In this document: in pieces, positions 18,100-26,701 of the stretch
Numbering within the stretch: the stretch's first letter is position 1
Layout of the letters: each line of letters opens with the position of its first letter
Origin: Parachlamydiaceae bacterium
GTDB taxonomy: Bacteria; Chlamydiota; Chlamydiia; Chlamydiales; Parachlamydiaceae
Direction of reading: 5' to 3'
NCBI GenBank assembly: GCA_013813265.1
Contig: JACCRY010000027.1
Location: 1 to 57,926 of the forward strand
Length of the DNA stretch: 57,926 nucleotides
Translations under genes and position numbers: made by a program
Notes under the pieces: generated by a model
The model's database searches: none
Seen by the model: the letters and a program-made list of their open reading frames with translations, nothing else
Told to the model about the DNA's origin: nothing

Positions 18100-18490
18100 G
18101 TGGCAATTATATCTGTGCTAGGGATGGGAGTGATTTCTTTGTGCTTAGAGGCATAACAGAGAATTGTCGTAACAAAAAACGGCTGGTCATTACGTTTTCG
18201 GCAAAACCTCCAAAGTGAAAGGGGGTGTCGTTTAAGTCTTTGCCAAAAAGGGTTAAGGGATTGAGATTTACCGCCTTTTCCAGAACAAATTTTTCTTGTC
18301 GCGTTTCATATATAAAGCCTTTATCGCGCGATTGGTGGCGTGTTTAGTAATAAACTATTCCCCTTCCTGTTCCACCTTCTGAAACTACACTGTCATCTTC
18401 ACTTTGGATTAATGCAGCTTTTACAAGATTGTTTAGATCACTAACAGCAACAAATTCATTTTCAATGTCAATAGAGGGCGCGTCTTATCT
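18100..18490 (-). pseudogene. unidentified coding relics
   Basis: Two open stretches on the minus strand read like protein but have no start and lie in different frames. One (about 18490-18345) contains VAVSDLNNLVKAALIQSEDD and ends GTGRGIVYY-stop. The other (about 18330-18110) contains EKFVLEKAVNLNPLTLFGKD and FHFGGFAENVMTSRFL. Neither is assigned to a family. They may belong to the Rhs locus or to an older gene. Confidence 0.35.
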
Positions 18491-18536
18491 TGCTTATACC
18501 ACATATGTATTCATTTTCTCAAAGACCAGCTAGCCC

Positions 18537-18947
18537 TCAACGTGGGTGTATGTTAAATTTCCACAAAAGAAAGTGTTGATCAAATGTAAAAATGCTTGGA
18601 ATTCTATGCTTCTGCATGAGAACAGATGAAAGACAATCAGTAAAACCAATTTGATGATCGTAAAATTTTCCCATAAGTTTGATGGCTTCTTTTTCTTCAT
18701 CCTCGGCAGGTCTTAAAATATTGAGTACTTTGGATTGATAAAGATGATTTGCCACTTGTACTGCAAATTTACCCCCGGCTCTTCTTGCTATAAGAGTGAG
18801 TGTTTCATTCACAATAAAATTACTTGTGTAAAAAACATGGTTTGCCTTTTCCAGCTCTTTCCACGTTTTTACTGATACTTTATGAAATTGATCATTTTCA
18901 AGATGGCGCGAAAGAAATGCGCCCGTATCAATAAAGATATTCATCAT
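18537..18947 (-). CDS. PIN-domain toxin (VapC-like)
   Basis: 136 aa. The four acidic PIN residues are present: Asp in FIDTGAF (about 7), Glu in VNETLTL (about 48), Asp in GFTDCLS (about 104) and Asp in TFDQHF (about 123). PIN toxins are Mg-dependent RNases. The 5' end overlaps the RHH antitoxin gene by about 20 bp, the standard vapBC order. Confidence 0.85.
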   Translation of the reverse strand: MMNIFIDTGAFLSRHLENDQFHKVSVKTWKELEKANHVFYTSNFIVNETLTLIARRAGGKFAVQVANHLYQSKVLNILRPAEDEEKEAIKLMGKFYDHQIGFTDCLSSVLMQKHRIPSIFTFDQHFLLWKFNIHPR

Positions 18948-19158
18948 GATTACGACTGATATCCTTTTCTACTGGCCCTTTATAGACGAGATCATTAGAA
19001 AATAAAGAATCCTTTTTATAGTTTTCCATTTTTATAGGCTGAAGTAAAGCTTTCAAAGCTGTTCGAATAATCTCTCCTAGAGAAGCACCTTGACGCAAAG
19101 CTTCCCTTTCAGCCATCTTTTTAAGATCCTCTGGCAGCATAACAGTTGTTCTTTTCAT
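18928..19158 (-). CDS. ribbon-helix-helix antitoxin of the PIN toxin
   Basis: About 76 aa from the ATG at 19158. The N-terminal strand and helices (MKRTTVMLPEDLKKMAERE, then SLGEIIRTALKALL) form an RHH/CopG DNA-binding domain. The acidic C-terminal tail (GPVEKDISRNHDEYLY) should wrap the toxin. A start at 19179 would run over the operator-like palindrome and is less likely. Confidence 0.82.
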   Translation of the reverse strand: MKRTTVMLPEDLKKMAEREALRQGASLGEIIRTALKALLQPIKMENYKKDSLFSNDLVYKGPVEKDISRNHDEYLY

Positions 19159-19178
19159 ATAAGACCTCCATAATTGCA

Positions 19179-19199
19179 TAATAACATATTACGTCATTA
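19179..19199 (-). promoter_or_regulatory. imperfect palindrome upstream of the antitoxin gene
   Basis: TAATGACGTAATATGTTATTA is close to its own reverse complement (TAATRACRTA-W-TAYGTYATTA). It begins 20 bp upstream of the antitoxin ATG, where RHH antitoxins bind to autoregulate. Confidence 0.5.
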
Positions 19200-19460
19200 T
19201 GAGTCTAGCAAAGACGCTGGAATTTTGCCTTTCGCTGTATATTGGATGGATGTTTTTCGGTAAACCCAAGTCCTCTTTAAAGCTGCGCCTCGCTCTATCG
19301 AAATCACCTTTTAAGTTTTCCACTGTCAACCTTTCATCCAACCCCTAAGAGGTATGTTTTAAAGGGGTATCGGCACCCATGGGATAAAAATCGCTCAATG
19401 ATGCCAATCGGATTTGGTAAGAAAACTGTGATCGCCGGCATGCAAAAGGCTTTCGAAGGA

Positions 19461-19780
19461 TAAGTCGAGTACGCAATCGCGTGATTGCACGCGTATTTCA
19501 TGAGTTACAACTTATGGAAGTCTGGGGAAGCGGCTACAAACGATGTATGGAAGATTGTAGACTTGGCGACTATCTAGCCCCAGAATGGCTGGAATTGGGC
19601 GCTGCAGTGCGTGTTACATTTTCTCCGCATCAACGAACACTAACAAAAGAACCCCAACCTCCTCAAGAAGTTTTACATGGACTTTTAGAACGCCAGAAAA
19701 CCATATTATCTCTCTTTCAACCTGGATTACAACTTAAGTATATTAGACCAATTGTTGAGTTAACAAGTATTCATGGTTAA
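19461..19780 (+). pseudogene. 3'-part duplicate of the AlbA-type gene
   Basis: 19461-19734 matches 11716-11989 base for base in length, with a few per cent substitutions, covering RVRNRVIARVFHELQLMEVW to the linker before the winged helix. Sequence diverges abruptly at both ends. Just before it, an open stretch ends in IGFGKKTVIAGMQKAFEG-stop (to about 19462), a relic not identified. Confidence 0.9.
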
Positions 19781-19815
19781 ATAGTTTCAAGGCAAAAAAA
19801 ATTGGAAATGTGAAT

Positions 19816-20578
19816 CACCTCGATTTTCAACAAGCCTAAGCAAAATTTTTAGAAGCTAAATTGGAAATTGCAAAAGAACAGACAACAATTATTCGCCTCA
19901 GTGAGAAATTAAATAGGCTTCTAGGTCTTACTGAAGAAGTTTGCTTTATTTTACCAGAAATTCCTCAAGATATTGACTATGAAGGATATAACGTTTGTGC
20001 TTCAGAATTTATAGCCTTAGCCGAGAGAATGGATTTACAAGAAGCACGATTTGGAGTCATACGTTTACGTAGAATGCTAGGACTTAAGGACTGGTCGACA
20101 TATACAAACCTAAAGGCAGGCGTTACAGGTGAACGAGATCCGGATGGTTTGAATTTAGTTGGTTTTGGATTATCGGGAGAAATTCCGATTTTCAATTTCG
20201 GATAGGCAGCACGTATGCGTATTTTTGCTCAACTTAGACAAGCTCAAGACCGATATGAAACTTTAGAAATACGCATTCTTTCAGAAGTAAGAGAAGCACA
20301 TAAACTCCTAATGAGTGATTTAGCAATGATCAATGATTATCGAAATAAGATAATCCCTTTGCAAAATGAAATTATGAATTCATCTGAAGGGTTATACAAT
20401 GTCATGGGACTAGGCATTGATCGACTTATAGAAAATAAGCGCCAGTAGCTTGAGGTAAATCGAAACTTTTTTGAAATCCTTAAAGACTATTGGGTTGCAA
20501 CAGTTCAGCTCGATAAAGCCTTAGGGGTTATTTATTTCACTTATTATCACAAGACGGTTGCCTCGAAGGAGCTATAGC
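19816..20578 (+). pseudogene. TolC-family outer-membrane efflux protein relic
   Basis: One frame reads TolC/OEP sequence interrupted by stops: LEAKLEIAKEQ, RMLGLKDWSTYTNLKAG, GLSGEIPIFNFG-TAG-AARMRIFAQLRQAQ, NVMGLGIDRLIENKRQ-TAG-LEVNRNFFEILKDYWVA. The two internal ambers at 20203-20205 and 20446-20448 look like CAG to TAG changes of single Gln codons. A TAA lies near 19834 and another TAG at about 20576. The N-terminal half of a TolC protein is missing. This was the outer-membrane channel of an efflux system. Confidence 0.72.
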
Positions 20579-21057
20579 CCAAACACCTTCTTGAAAGCTG
20601 GTTAGAATATTACAGCATCGTAAAAAAATGCAAGATGAGAACCTATCGTTCAGGATTCCAAGATAAAGCAGAGCTTTTAGAAACGATCAAAAAGTCTGAT
20701 CTAAGCAATAAGGTAGCATTGGCTCTTCATTCTGCTGCTGAAGCACATGGATATAAAAACACCAACTTAAATACTCTTGAACTATACATGCTTGATCCTT
20801 TGATTAGACCACAACTTGAGAAAAAGCTACTATTAGAACCTCAAGAAAGAGGCTATGAAGTCTTGCTTATAGAGCCTTACTACAAAAGCTTGCTTAAAAA
20901 TACTTGTGACTCAAAACTAGAGATCAATGTCTCTCCTTCCATTTTGACTTTTTTGGACTTATCTCACTTTCCTTTACGTGGACAAGAACAAGCAGAATTT
21001 ATGGCAGAACGTCTTCCACAGCTTAAGCGTATTTATAAAAGCGGTAAATCGATATGA
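20579..21057 (+). pseudogene. AbiEi-type antitoxin relic, 5'-truncated
   Basis: The frame opens after the TAG that ends the TolC relic and reads PKHLLESWLEYYSIV, then MRTYRSGF, and LEPQERGYEVLLIEPYY, ending in the usual LDLSHFPLRGQEQAEFMAE. This is the C-terminal part of type IV AbiEi-family antitoxins; the N-terminal winged helix is lost. The first ATG is at 20635, giving a 140-aa product if translated. Stop and start of the next gene overlap (ATGA). Confidence 0.6.
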
Positions 21058-21593
21058 CATCTAACCCAGAAGACAAAATCATTTCAGAATTTTTAGAATC
21101 TATTGGTCCATGGCGAGATTTTGTCGTCATTGGAGGTGGTTTTGCTCTTTTTATCTACAAACTTTACTTAAGCGATCCAAAACTGAGAAACCTTCCAGTT
21201 GGAACCAGAGATATCGATTCTCTTATCCCAAGGAAAATTCCGGAAGTGTCAAAAAAGAATATTCAAAGTTACCTTCGAGAAGCAGGCTTCAATCATGTTT
21301 TTAAGGATTTAGATGATCCTGCTACAGAAGCCTATGTGAAGGACATTTCCGGAAGCGAAGTTGAAATTGAGTTCCTGACCGATGACTCTGTCAGAAACAA
21401 TAAAAATAAAAATGTTCTTATCGCGGGGGTGGTTGCACAACCATTAAGCTATTTAACTTTGAGCTTGCAGACAACTCTAAAGTTTCGGACTCACTCAAAC
21501 ATCATTGGAAATGTAGTGACACCCGGTGCTTGGATATTCCATAAAGGCCTAACCTTTGCAAAACGCAAAAGCTCGACTTTAAAACTTGGATAA
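21054..21593 (+). CDS. nucleotidyltransferase of an AbiE-like (type IV) toxin-antitoxin pair, probably 3'-truncated
   Basis: 179 aa. A nucleotidyltransferase core is visible: GGGFALFIYKLY (G-G-x-A), then TRDIDSLIP (the paired Asp motif) and VEIEFL. AQPLSYLTL and AWIFHKGLTFAKRKSS match the end of NTP_transf_8/AbiEii-like domains. Most relatives continue with a helical C-terminal part, missing here after a probable frameshift. The ATGA overlap with the AbiEi relic shows the ancestral operon. Confidence 0.6.
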   Translation: MTSNPEDKIISEFLESIGPWRDFVVIGGGFALFIYKLYLSDPKLRNLPVGTRDIDSLIPRKIPEVSKKNIQSYLREAGFNHVFKDLDDPATEAYVKDISGSEVEIEFLTDDSVRNNKNKNVLIAGVVAQPLSYLTLSLQTTLKFRTHSNIIGNVVTPGAWIFHKGLTFAKRKSSTLKLG

Positions 21594-21719
21594 CAGTGGG
21601 TGGAACACTTTTAGTATTTGTTAAAAAATCATACCCAATTCATTTTGTATCCTGATATTTCACAATCTCTCGATCGAAAGTCTTCCTTATTCACGGAGTA
21701 GACTTTGAATCACGAGCTG

Positions 21720-21866
21720 TGGGTGAAATTTATGCCTTTTGCTGTGGCTTGCTGTGATTATTTGGTCCACCAAGTGGTCCAGGGCAGTGGATTCGCCGTT
21801 TTATCCACATCTGTTAGTCACACAATCGGGCTCGGACATATCTCCTAAAGGGAATTTAAAAAGTGG
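21720..21866 (+). repeat. 147-bp direct repeat of the tRNA(CAT) 3' flank, copy A
   Basis: Matches 27588-27736 along its length, from TGGGTGAAATT to GGGAATTTAAAAAGTGG. Copy B ends exactly at the tRNA 3' end; copy A ends at the same base but no tRNA follows. Such flank duplication is a mark of tRNA-targeted island insertion. Confidence 0.88.
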
Positions 21867-21975
21867 ACGCGGTGGACGCTTTCAGAACTTTTGATTGGGC
21901 CAGTTTATCGAATCCGTGCTATCATTCACTTATCAATAAGATACAAAAAAACGCAATAGCTCAAGGAGATATAGA

Positions 21976-22725
21976 ATGGAAAAAAGATTTCAAGATAAAG
22001 TGGCTCTCATTACAGGAGGCTCTAGAGGAATAGGCGCAGCTATTGCAAAGCGATTTGCTAAAGAAGGATGTCATGTAGCAATTAGTTTTGCTGAATCAAA
22101 GGACAAAGCAACCTCATTAGTAAAATCACTCGAAAATGAAGGGATTCAAGCTATAGCCTTACAAGCAGATCAGGCCATTTCTTCACAGGTCGAAAAACTT
22201 GTTCAAAAAGTAGGTGAACACTTTGGAAGGATCGATATTCTTGTAAATAATGCAGGAATCTATATAGGAGGTGCCATTGACGATATTCATCTTGATATTG
22301 ATGGAATCACACGACAAATGGCAGTTAATGTAGGAGGAGTGTTCACAGCTACACGTGCTGCAATTCCTTTTATGAAAGAAGGAGGACGCATCATTATTAT
22401 TGGGTCTATTAATGGAGAACGTTTGACTGCCTCTGGAGGTGCAGATTATGCGGCTACTAAAGCCGCCCTAGTAGGGTATACGCATGGCTGGGCAAGAGAC
22501 CTTGGTTCTAAAAACATTACAGTAAATCTTGTACAACCAGGACCTATTGATACAGATATGAATCCTGATAACACAGAATACGCTGAAAATGTGAAAAAGA
22601 GTGTTGCTTTAGGGCGGTATGGTAAGCCAGAAGAGATAGCCTCAGCAGTTGCGTTTCTTGCAAGTCAGGAAGCTTCATATATCACAGGAACAACACTTAC
22701 CGTCGACGGTGGTTTTCTAGCTTGA
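21976..22725 (+). CDS. SDR family oxidoreductase (FabG-like)
   Basis: 249 aa, classical short-chain dehydrogenase. Motifs: TGGSRGIG (13-20), NNAG (91-94), catalytic S144, Y158 and K162 (YAATK), and the family end YITGTTLTVDGGFLA. An acidic/serine residue after beta2 cannot settle NADPH versus NADH. AAGGAGATATAG sits before the ATG, an unusually strong site here. It stands alone inside the tRNA-linked island, away from the fatty-acid genes, so it is probably a detoxification or secondary reductase. Confidence 0.88.
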   Translation: MEKRFQDKVALITGGSRGIGAAIAKRFAKEGCHVAISFAESKDKATSLVKSLENEGIQAIALQADQAISSQVEKLVQKVGEHFGRIDILVNNAGIYIGGAIDDIHLDIDGITRQMAVNVGGVFTATRAAIPFMKEGGRIIIIGSINGERLTASGGADYAATKAALVGYTHGWARDLGSKNITVNLVQPGPIDTDMNPDNTEYAENVKKSVALGRYGKPEEIASAVAFLASQEASYITGTTLTVDGGFLA

Positions 22726-23250
22726 AGCTGTAATTGGAAAAACCATCAATATCTACTCTCATAGGCCCCTGGTTAATGGGGGGGGTATCTATCCAATCAT
22801 GGAGCCATGAATAAAAATAAAATGCAATTGGATGATGAGAAAGAAATAGATCATAGATTTCTTCCTTCCAAAATTGTGAGGTATGAGAAAGTCCTGGAAC
22901 AGTTAGTGTAGTCAATGGGAAGTTATAGCTACTGGACCAATATGGTTAATTTTTCGATAAATTCAATTAGATATTGGTTTTTAACTTTTGAGAAGCCTCT
23001 AAGGGACTAAACCAGCTAAGATTTATATGTTCACTGCTTAAAATTGGTTGAAAAGGTTTCGAAAAATTACAGCGGAAGATTGAGAAAATACACTGTCGTC
23101 AAAAAAAGGAATACGTATATCTGTAAGGGCTATTGTGAAGGAATGAATTCATTAATGCCATCTAGCCCTGTTTCTTCTTTTACCTCCCGCACCAAGGTAT
23201 CCAAGGGATTCTTCCTTTTGAAGGCGTCCGCCAGGAATATCCCTGAAAAG
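22726..23250. other. gene-poor stretch of the island
   Basis: No supported gene. A 72-aa minus-strand frame (22697-22915) opens MTTLTVPGLSHTSQFWKEE, faintly like an RBBP9/YdeN hydrolase start, but it runs antisense into the SDR gene. Confidence 0.4.
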
Positions 23251-23296
23251 TGGGGTCAAGCTGGACTTGAACCAGCAATCAGGTGAGTTATGAGTG
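23251..23296 (-). other. tRNA 3'-end relic (att-like)
   Basis: TGGGGTCAAGCTGGACTTGA and the following ACCAGC, then GTTATGAG, repeat the 3' half of the tRNA at 27734-27807, including T-arm and anticodon region, with decay. The 5' half is absent. It lies in the same orientation. A former attachment site or a decayed second tRNA copy. Confidence 0.65.
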
Positions 23297-23408
23297 TGTA
23301 AGCTCCTCTTTTTTATCTTGTTTGATCTTTTAGTTGAAGACATTCATGGAAAAGGTCATAAGACAAGAAATGTTAGGCAACAATCACGAAGTCAATATTC
23401 ATAAAAAT

Positions 23409-24359
23409 ATGAACAAGCTAATTACAGGACTACATCACATTACAGCTTTGGCATCTGATGCACAAAAGAATATCGACTTTTATGCAGGCATTTTGGGCTT
23501 AAGGTTAGTAAAAAAAACGATCAATTTTGATGCACCTGACGTCTACCATTTGTATTATGGTAATGAAAAGGGTTCACCTGGAACAATTCTTACTTTTTTT
23601 CCTTATTCTGGTATTCCTCAAGGAAGAAAAGGGAAAGGACAGTTGACAGTGACTTCCTTTTCTATTCCTGAAAATGCCATGGATTACTGGATCAATCGGT
23701 TAGACAAATTCAGCATTGCTCATGAAGGACCCCAGCAGCGGTTTGACGAACTATTCGTTTATTTTGAAGACCACGATGGATTAGGTTTAGAGCTAGTTTC
23801 TAATAAAGATGAAAGGCCTGGCTTTACTTATGGCCACATTCCTCCAGAGTTTGCTATCAAAGGATTTTATGGCATAACTCTGTCTGAAGAATGTTATGAA
23901 AAAACAGCAGGCTTATTAGTAGGACAAATGGATCATACGTTAATTGCTGAGAAGGATAACCGTTTTCGATATTCTGCTAGCGGTAAACCAGGAGATTTTG
24001 TTGACGTTCTTTGCAATCCTGACACACTAATAGGATTAGGTGGATATGGGACAATACATCACGTGGCTTTTGCTACAGCTAATGATAATACCCAATTAGA
24101 GGCACGTGAAAAACTTTTGAAGGTTGGTCTTAATGTTACTCCTGTTTTAGACAGGCAATACTTTCATTCCATTTATTTTCGAGAACCAGGAAGCGTGCTT
24201 TTTGAAATAGCAACTGTTCCTCCAGGATTTACTGTCGATGAGCCTCTGGAACGTTTGGGTGAATCTCTTAAATTACCTCTTTGGCAAGAACAAAGTAGAG
24301 CTCAAATTGAAAAAAAACTCTCTCCTATTCAATTAGATATAAATAGGTACTTTGATTGA
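23409..24359 (+). CDS. ring-cleaving dioxygenase, glyoxalase superfamily (MhqO-like)
   Basis: About 316 aa from the Met of MNKLITGLHHITALASDAQK, the usual family start; longer starts at 23346 or 23334 are possible because no clear ribosome-binding site is seen. Two VOC halves: metal His in GLHHIT, Glu in GLGLELVS of the first half, then GTIHHVAFAT and VLFEIATVPPG in the second. MhqO-type enzymes cleave hydroquinone-like rings and work with the esterase encoded next. The next gene overlaps by 4 bp. Confidence 0.85.
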   Translation: MNKLITGLHHITALASDAQKNIDFYAGILGLRLVKKTINFDAPDVYHLYYGNEKGSPGTILTFFPYSGIPQGRKGKGQLTVTSFSIPENAMDYWINRLDKFSIAHEGPQQRFDELFVYFEDHDGLGLELVSNKDERPGFTYGHIPPEFAIKGFYGITLSEECYEKTAGLLVGQMDHTLIAEKDNRFRYSASGKPGDFVDVLCNPDTLIGLGGYGTIHHVAFATANDNTQLEAREKLLKVGLNVTPVLDRQYFHSIYFREPGSVLFEIATVPPGFTVDEPLERLGESLKLPLWQEQSRAQIEKKLSPIQLDINRYFD

Positions 24360-24976
24360 ACGCTATTTCTGAAGTCTTACATCAGGGTCCTCTTGTGACA
24401 AAAGCTTCTAAAGCTTTAATTTTGATCCATGGTCGAGGTGGAACTGCTCGCAGTATTTTAAGCTTAGCGGATAGAATTTGTGATCATGATTTTTATGTAG
24501 CTGCACCGCAGGCAACCGGTAATACTTGGTATCCACACAGTTATATAGAAGAAGAGAAATTAAATGAGCCTTATCTTTCTATATCTATTAAAGCTATCAA
24601 AGACTTGCTCGATCAAGTAGCAAAGCATATTCCCAAAAACCAAATTTTTTTTGGAGGTTTTTCACAAGGAGCTTGCTTAGCTTTAGAGGTTTCAACGAGA
24701 TTTGCTGTGAAATATGGTGGCATCTTTGCCTTTACTGGGGGATTGATTGGCAATACAATTGAAAAAGGAAAATATCAAGGGGATTTTGAAGAGACAAAAG
24801 TATTCATTAGCAATGGAGATCAAGACCCTCATATCCCTTTAATGAGGTCTGAACAATCTAAAGAGTTGATGGAAACCTTGGGTGCCCATGTGACTTTAAA
24901 GGTATATAAGGGAAGGCCACATACCATTACTGAAGATGAGATAAAAATTGTGAAAAGCAGTATTTTATGCTTATAA
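24356..24976 (+). CDS. phospholipase/carboxylesterase (MhqD-like)
   Basis: 206 aa alpha/beta hydrolase. Oxyanion region LIHGRGGTA, nucleophile S103 in FGGFSQGA, Asp157 in NGDQDPHIP and His189 in GRPHT. The start is a TTG overlapping the TGA of the dioxygenase gene, so translation is coupled. The MhqO-MhqD pairing is known from quinone and hydroquinone detoxification in Bacillus, which suggests the same role here. Confidence 0.85.
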   Translation: MNAISEVLHQGPLVTKASKALILIHGRGGTARSILSLADRICDHDFYVAAPQATGNTWYPHSYIEEEKLNEPYLSISIKAIKDLLDQVAKHIPKNQIFFGGFSQGACLALEVSTRFAVKYGGIFAFTGGLIGNTIEKGKYQGDFEETKVFISNGDQDPHIPLMRSEQSKELMETLGAHVTLKVYKGRPHTITEDEIKIVKSSILCL

Positions 24977-25059
24977 ATGTCCTGGCGGAGCTCGGTCATA
25001 AACCTATAATCTCCTGTTAAGCTGTCAGGTTAGATTGAACGCATACGTATTAAATTCGT

Positions 25060-25518
25060 CTATATGTTTTCTTGTAGATTAAAGGCGAAGTGATGCCCCA
25101 TGATTTTAAAACCATGGTTAAGGTAAATCCTATGTGCATCATGGCGTTGGGGTCCACTATCCAAATGGACTTGATTACATCCTGCCTTTTTTCCTTGCTC
25201 GATTATCCACTTTAGTAATTTTCCGCCATAACCGTTTCTTCGTGTCTCAGAGTCTGTGATTAAATCATCAATATAGAGCACTTTCCCCCAGGCCAAAAAT
25301 TCCAAGAACCTAAATCCCGCAAGCGCCCTCACATCCCCGTTATCTTCGCAGTACACCAAGTGATATCCTTCGACTAACTGGCGTTGGACTTGTTCGATAA
25401 AAGCCTGCTCTTCCATCAAATGAGGACGCAATTGACCCATGACTCTATGGCACGATCGGATTTGCTCTTTTGTCGAAGCTGTTTGTATTCCTGCATCTTC
25501 TGCGATAATTAAGCTCAT
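25060..25518 (-). CDS. GNAT family N-acetyltransferase
   Basis: 152 aa with complete GNAT motifs: beta4 YIDDLITDSETR, motif A RRNGYGGKLL, and the C-terminal RIYLNHGFKIMGHHFAFNL. The substrate is unknown. It follows the double acetyltransferase gene with a 1-bp gap, so they form an operon. Its last 20 residues are echoed in the ORF at 15812-16210. Confidence 0.83.
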   Translation of the reverse strand: MSLIIAEDAGIQTASTKEQIRSCHRVMGQLRPHLMEEQAFIEQVQRQLVEGYHLVYCEDNGDVRALAGFRFLEFLAWGKVLYIDDLITDSETRRNGYGGKLLKWIIEQGKKAGCNQVHLDSGPQRHDAHRIYLNHGFKIMGHHFAFNLQENI

Positions 25519-25519
25519 T

Positions 25520-26434
25520 CTATGCTCCGATTTCTTTTTTAAGATCCAATAAGTCTTTCATGTACAGCTCCATTTGATAATGAGGAACAGGATGCCAGCT
25601 TGCAATAAACTCTCCAACTATCTTAAAGCCTGCTTTCTGATAGACATGGATAGCTCGTTCATTCGTAACCTCTGGATCTATCAGCACTTTTTTTACGTTT
25701 GGAAACTGGTTAGTCAGGAAGTCCCGAATCATCGGCACCGCAAGTCCTTTCCCCAAATAATTAAGATCGCAAATAAACAAATCCAAGGTCATCGCATCAG
25801 GTCCTTCGGGAGAAGTAATCAGAAATGCAAAAGGTGTATCTTGATGATAACCAATCCAGTAAGTAGTGCTGGATTCCTTTCGAAAAAACTTTTCCAAGCC
25901 TTTTAGGGTATTCTGAAGGCCGGTTCCATGAATCCATTCTTTAATATGGTCTTGCTGCAACCATCTATGTATCAGTGAAGTTTGAGATGATTCAGCAGGT
26001 GAAAAATTAAACTCTGATGGGTTTAATTTTTTCCTAAGGAAAAGTTTTGAATGACCGTGCCAATAATTCTTGAGTTCCCCTATTTTTTCATAGCCATTCT
26101 TTAAATAAAATTCTTCTGCTTGAAAATCCCAAGTATCAACTAAAGAAAACCTGCATCCATTTTCAATGGCTTCTCTTTCGGCTGCAGCTAACAATTTTTT
26201 ACCATACCCTTGTTTTCTGAGATTTTCCTCAATCCATAAAGCTCCGATATAGATGGCTTCTAAATCAAACATTGCCTGAATGCCGCCAAAAACTTTTCCC
26301 AAGTCGCTTTTTAAGAAGATAGAGAATTCTTTATCCCGCACGCCAAATTGCGCTTCATAAGACTTGATCAACCCTTCTTTTACGACTTCATTGTCGGACT
26401 GGCTAGGGTTATGATCGATGATCACTTTGTACAT
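25520..26434 (-). CDS. two-domain GNAT acetyltransferase fusion
   Basis: 304 aa. Residues 1-135 are one GNAT (motif A LRKQGYGKKLLAAAERE, ending EEFYLKNGYEKIGELK). Residues about 150-300 are a second of the AAC(6')/Acetyltransf_8 type (HRWLQQDHIKEWIHG, LDLFICDLNYLGKGL, ERAIHVYQKAGFKIVGEF). The second type includes aminoglycoside 6'-acetyltransferases and siderophore enzymes. The fusion is continuous, without a stop or frameshift. Substrates are unknown. Confidence 0.82.
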   Translation of the reverse strand: MYKVIIDHNPSQSDNEVVKEGLIKSYEAQFGVRDKEFSIFLKSDLGKVFGGIQAMFDLEAIYIGALWIEENLRKQGYGKKLLAAAEREAIENGCRFSLVDTWDFQAEEFYLKNGYEKIGELKNYWHGHSKLFLRKKLNPSEFNFSPAESSQTSLIHRWLQQDHIKEWIHGTGLQNTLKGLEKFFRKESSTTYWIGYHQDTPFAFLITSPEGPDAMTLDLFICDLNYLGKGLAVPMIRDFLTNQFPNVKKVLIDPEVTNERAIHVYQKAGFKIVGEFIASWHPVPHYQMELYMKDLLDLKKEIGA

Positions 26435-26701
26435 GCATTTCTCCTCCTTCTAAAATACCATTTAATGAACTAACTAAGCAGCCAATCACTAATGAGTATG
26501 GCTTTGTGTAATTACCTTCATAATTGCAATAAAAGGGTGATAACTCATTTTTTCTGCAAAAATCACATATTTCTTATAATGGATGTCTCTTTTAAAATCA
26601 AAGGGATATTAAAGGATGAGGAGATCGATGGCTTATACAGTTAAAAATTAAGTGAACTCTCTGAAGTGAAGATACGTATTCTTCATTTCTACGAGGACTG
26701 G

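Noticed and set aside
19816-20578. Amber codon reassignment
   Set aside because: Intact genes in the window end in TAG, prfA is normal and no suppressor tRNA was seen; simple decay is the better explanation.
22697-22915. 72-aa minus-strand protein resembling the start of a small hydrolase
   Set aside because: It overlaps the 3' end of the SDR gene in antisense, has no catalytic residues and no clear ribosome-binding site.
23044-23343. Short frames on both strands
   Set aside because: They run through the tRNA relic and have no supporting signals.
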